From positions 1 to 38,761 of the forward strand of contig CAILUT010000003.1 in NCBI GenBank assembly GCA_903837495.1: 38,761 bases of DNA, written 5' to 3'. Source of the stretch: an uncultured Flavobacteriales bacterium. Its GTDB lineage: Bacteria > Bacteroidota > Bacteroidia > CAIKAF01. A program made the position numbers and the translations under genes. A model generated the notes under the pieces. That model worked only from the letters and a program-made list of their open reading frames with translations. It made no database searches and had not been told where the DNA came from. Shown here piece after piece: positions 38,303 through 38,761 of the stretch (the first letter of the stretch is position 1; every line of letters starts with the position of its first letter).

Positions 38303-38572
38303 TTATGGGAATACATCGTAAACATCCTTTCTATGAGCAATTATAATCAGTCTTATTGTGTTTTTAGATATTTGTTCAATACCTATTCTATAATCTCCAA
38401 GTCGGTACCTATAATACACTTTATATCCACTTAATTTTTTAATGCTTGCTAACTCAATTAATGAATTGGTTTTTTCTAGAATTGAAATTACTTTTTCAAT
38501 TTATGGATACCGAGATTTGTCCTTCAATTTGTCGAGGGACTTATCAAAAGATTTATCAAATTCGACGATCAT
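38303..38572 (-). pseudogene. RelE-family toxin gene with premature stop
   Basis: The frame from ATG at 38572 reads MIVEFDKSFDKSLDKL, typical of RelE/mRNA-interferase toxins, but meets TAA at codon 24 (38503-38501). The same frame then continues intact for 65 codons with IEKVISILEK, KKLSGYKVYYRYRLGDYRIG and IIVAHRKDVYDVFP, ending at TAA (38305-38303). A single substitution thus splits an otherwise complete 89-residue toxin. Its ATG overlaps the antitoxin stop by one base (TAATG). Confidence 0.85.
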
Positions 38573-38761
38573 TAAGATCTAAGTTTCTTTAAAATTGAAT
38601 CTTTAGAAACTGTCTTACCAGTTTTTACTTTATCCATTAAGTTACCAAGCATTAAGTCTTCAAACTGATCATCTTTCATGTCAATAACATTCCCACCAAG
38701 CCTTTTGGCAAGTTCTGAAAGAATTTTACTACTTTGTTTGTCGGTTTTTATAAGGATAGTA
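38572..38761 (-). CDS. Antitoxin of the RelE pair (start beyond the window)
   Basis: The last 62 codons of a small protein are visible, reading TDKQSSKILSELAKRLGG near the window edge, then DDQFEDLMLGNLMDKV, and ending LKKLRS. The composition and the position immediately before a RelE-type toxin (one-base TAATG overlap) identify it as the cognate antitoxin, although I do not recognise a named DNA-binding domain in this part. The 5' end is cut by the window edge. Confidence 0.72.
   Translation of the reverse strand, partial: TILIKTDKQSSKILSELAKRLGGNVIDMKDDQFEDLMLGNLMDKVKTGKTVSKDSILKKLRS

Noticed and set aside
1-38761. CRISPR array, rRNA or tRNA genes
   Set aside because: I looked for regular short repeats with spacers and for conserved RNA gene cores and saw none.

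Overview
The window looks like chromosomal DNA of a member of the Bacteroidota. Support comes from several gene starts preceded by the Bacteroidota -7 element TAnnTTTG, an RprX/RprY-type two-component pair, a DUF2147 protein, and a caspase/DUF4384/surface-barrel cluster of a kind seen in this phylum. The envelope proteins carry many lipoprotein or signal-peptide starts, and the right end holds an IS1182-type transposase remnant. I cannot place the organism below phylum level. No rRNA, tRNA or CRISPR array is visible.

Left part (1-13,600): a sensor kinase/response regulator pair; a convergent operon of an S41 processing protease and a polysaccharide-deacetylase-like protein; a small S26-type protease; an OmpA lipoprotein; small unknown membrane proteins; and the operon cytochrome-oxidase subunit III - ruvB - queG. 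A TPR protein, an outer membrane barrel and a PH-like membrane protein follow.

Middle (13,600-26,300): a tiny acidic lipoprotein with a strong terminator, a DEAD-box-type RNA helicase with a structured leader, an alternative (ImuC-like) DNA polymerase III alpha subunit with a perfect 13-bp palindrome at its start, a membrane-anchored EEP phosphatase/nuclease, a short-chain dehydrogenase, branched-chain aminotransferase, an M23/LysM peptidase, an epimerase, a large polytopic membrane protein and two tiny membrane proteins.

Right part (26,300-36,550): a tightly coupled four-gene operon (DUF2147 protein, glycerophosphotransferase/epimerase-like enzyme, SpsF-like cytidylyltransferase, transketolase N-terminal half). 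In it the cytidylyltransferase reading frame is cut by an in-frame TAG and the transketolase C-terminal partner is absent. Next come a secreted caspase-like protease with a DUF4384-like partner, divergent from a beta-barrel protein, and then an operon of surface protein, HAD phosphatase, MaoC hydratase and steroid-reductase-like membrane protein.

Right end (36,550-38,761): an AT-rich accessory zone with two remnants of one IS1182-type element, a DUF4160/DUF2442 pair, an integron attC-like palindrome, and a RelE-type toxin-antitoxin pair whose toxin is broken by a nonsense codon.

The most notable unexplained signal is a family of four ~140-bp intergenic repeats (1-82 truncated, 2489-2627, 29646-29786, 33449-33588). 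They fold as one long hairpin with varying stem sequence and a conserved 14-nt apical loop. The complete copies sit just past stop codons.
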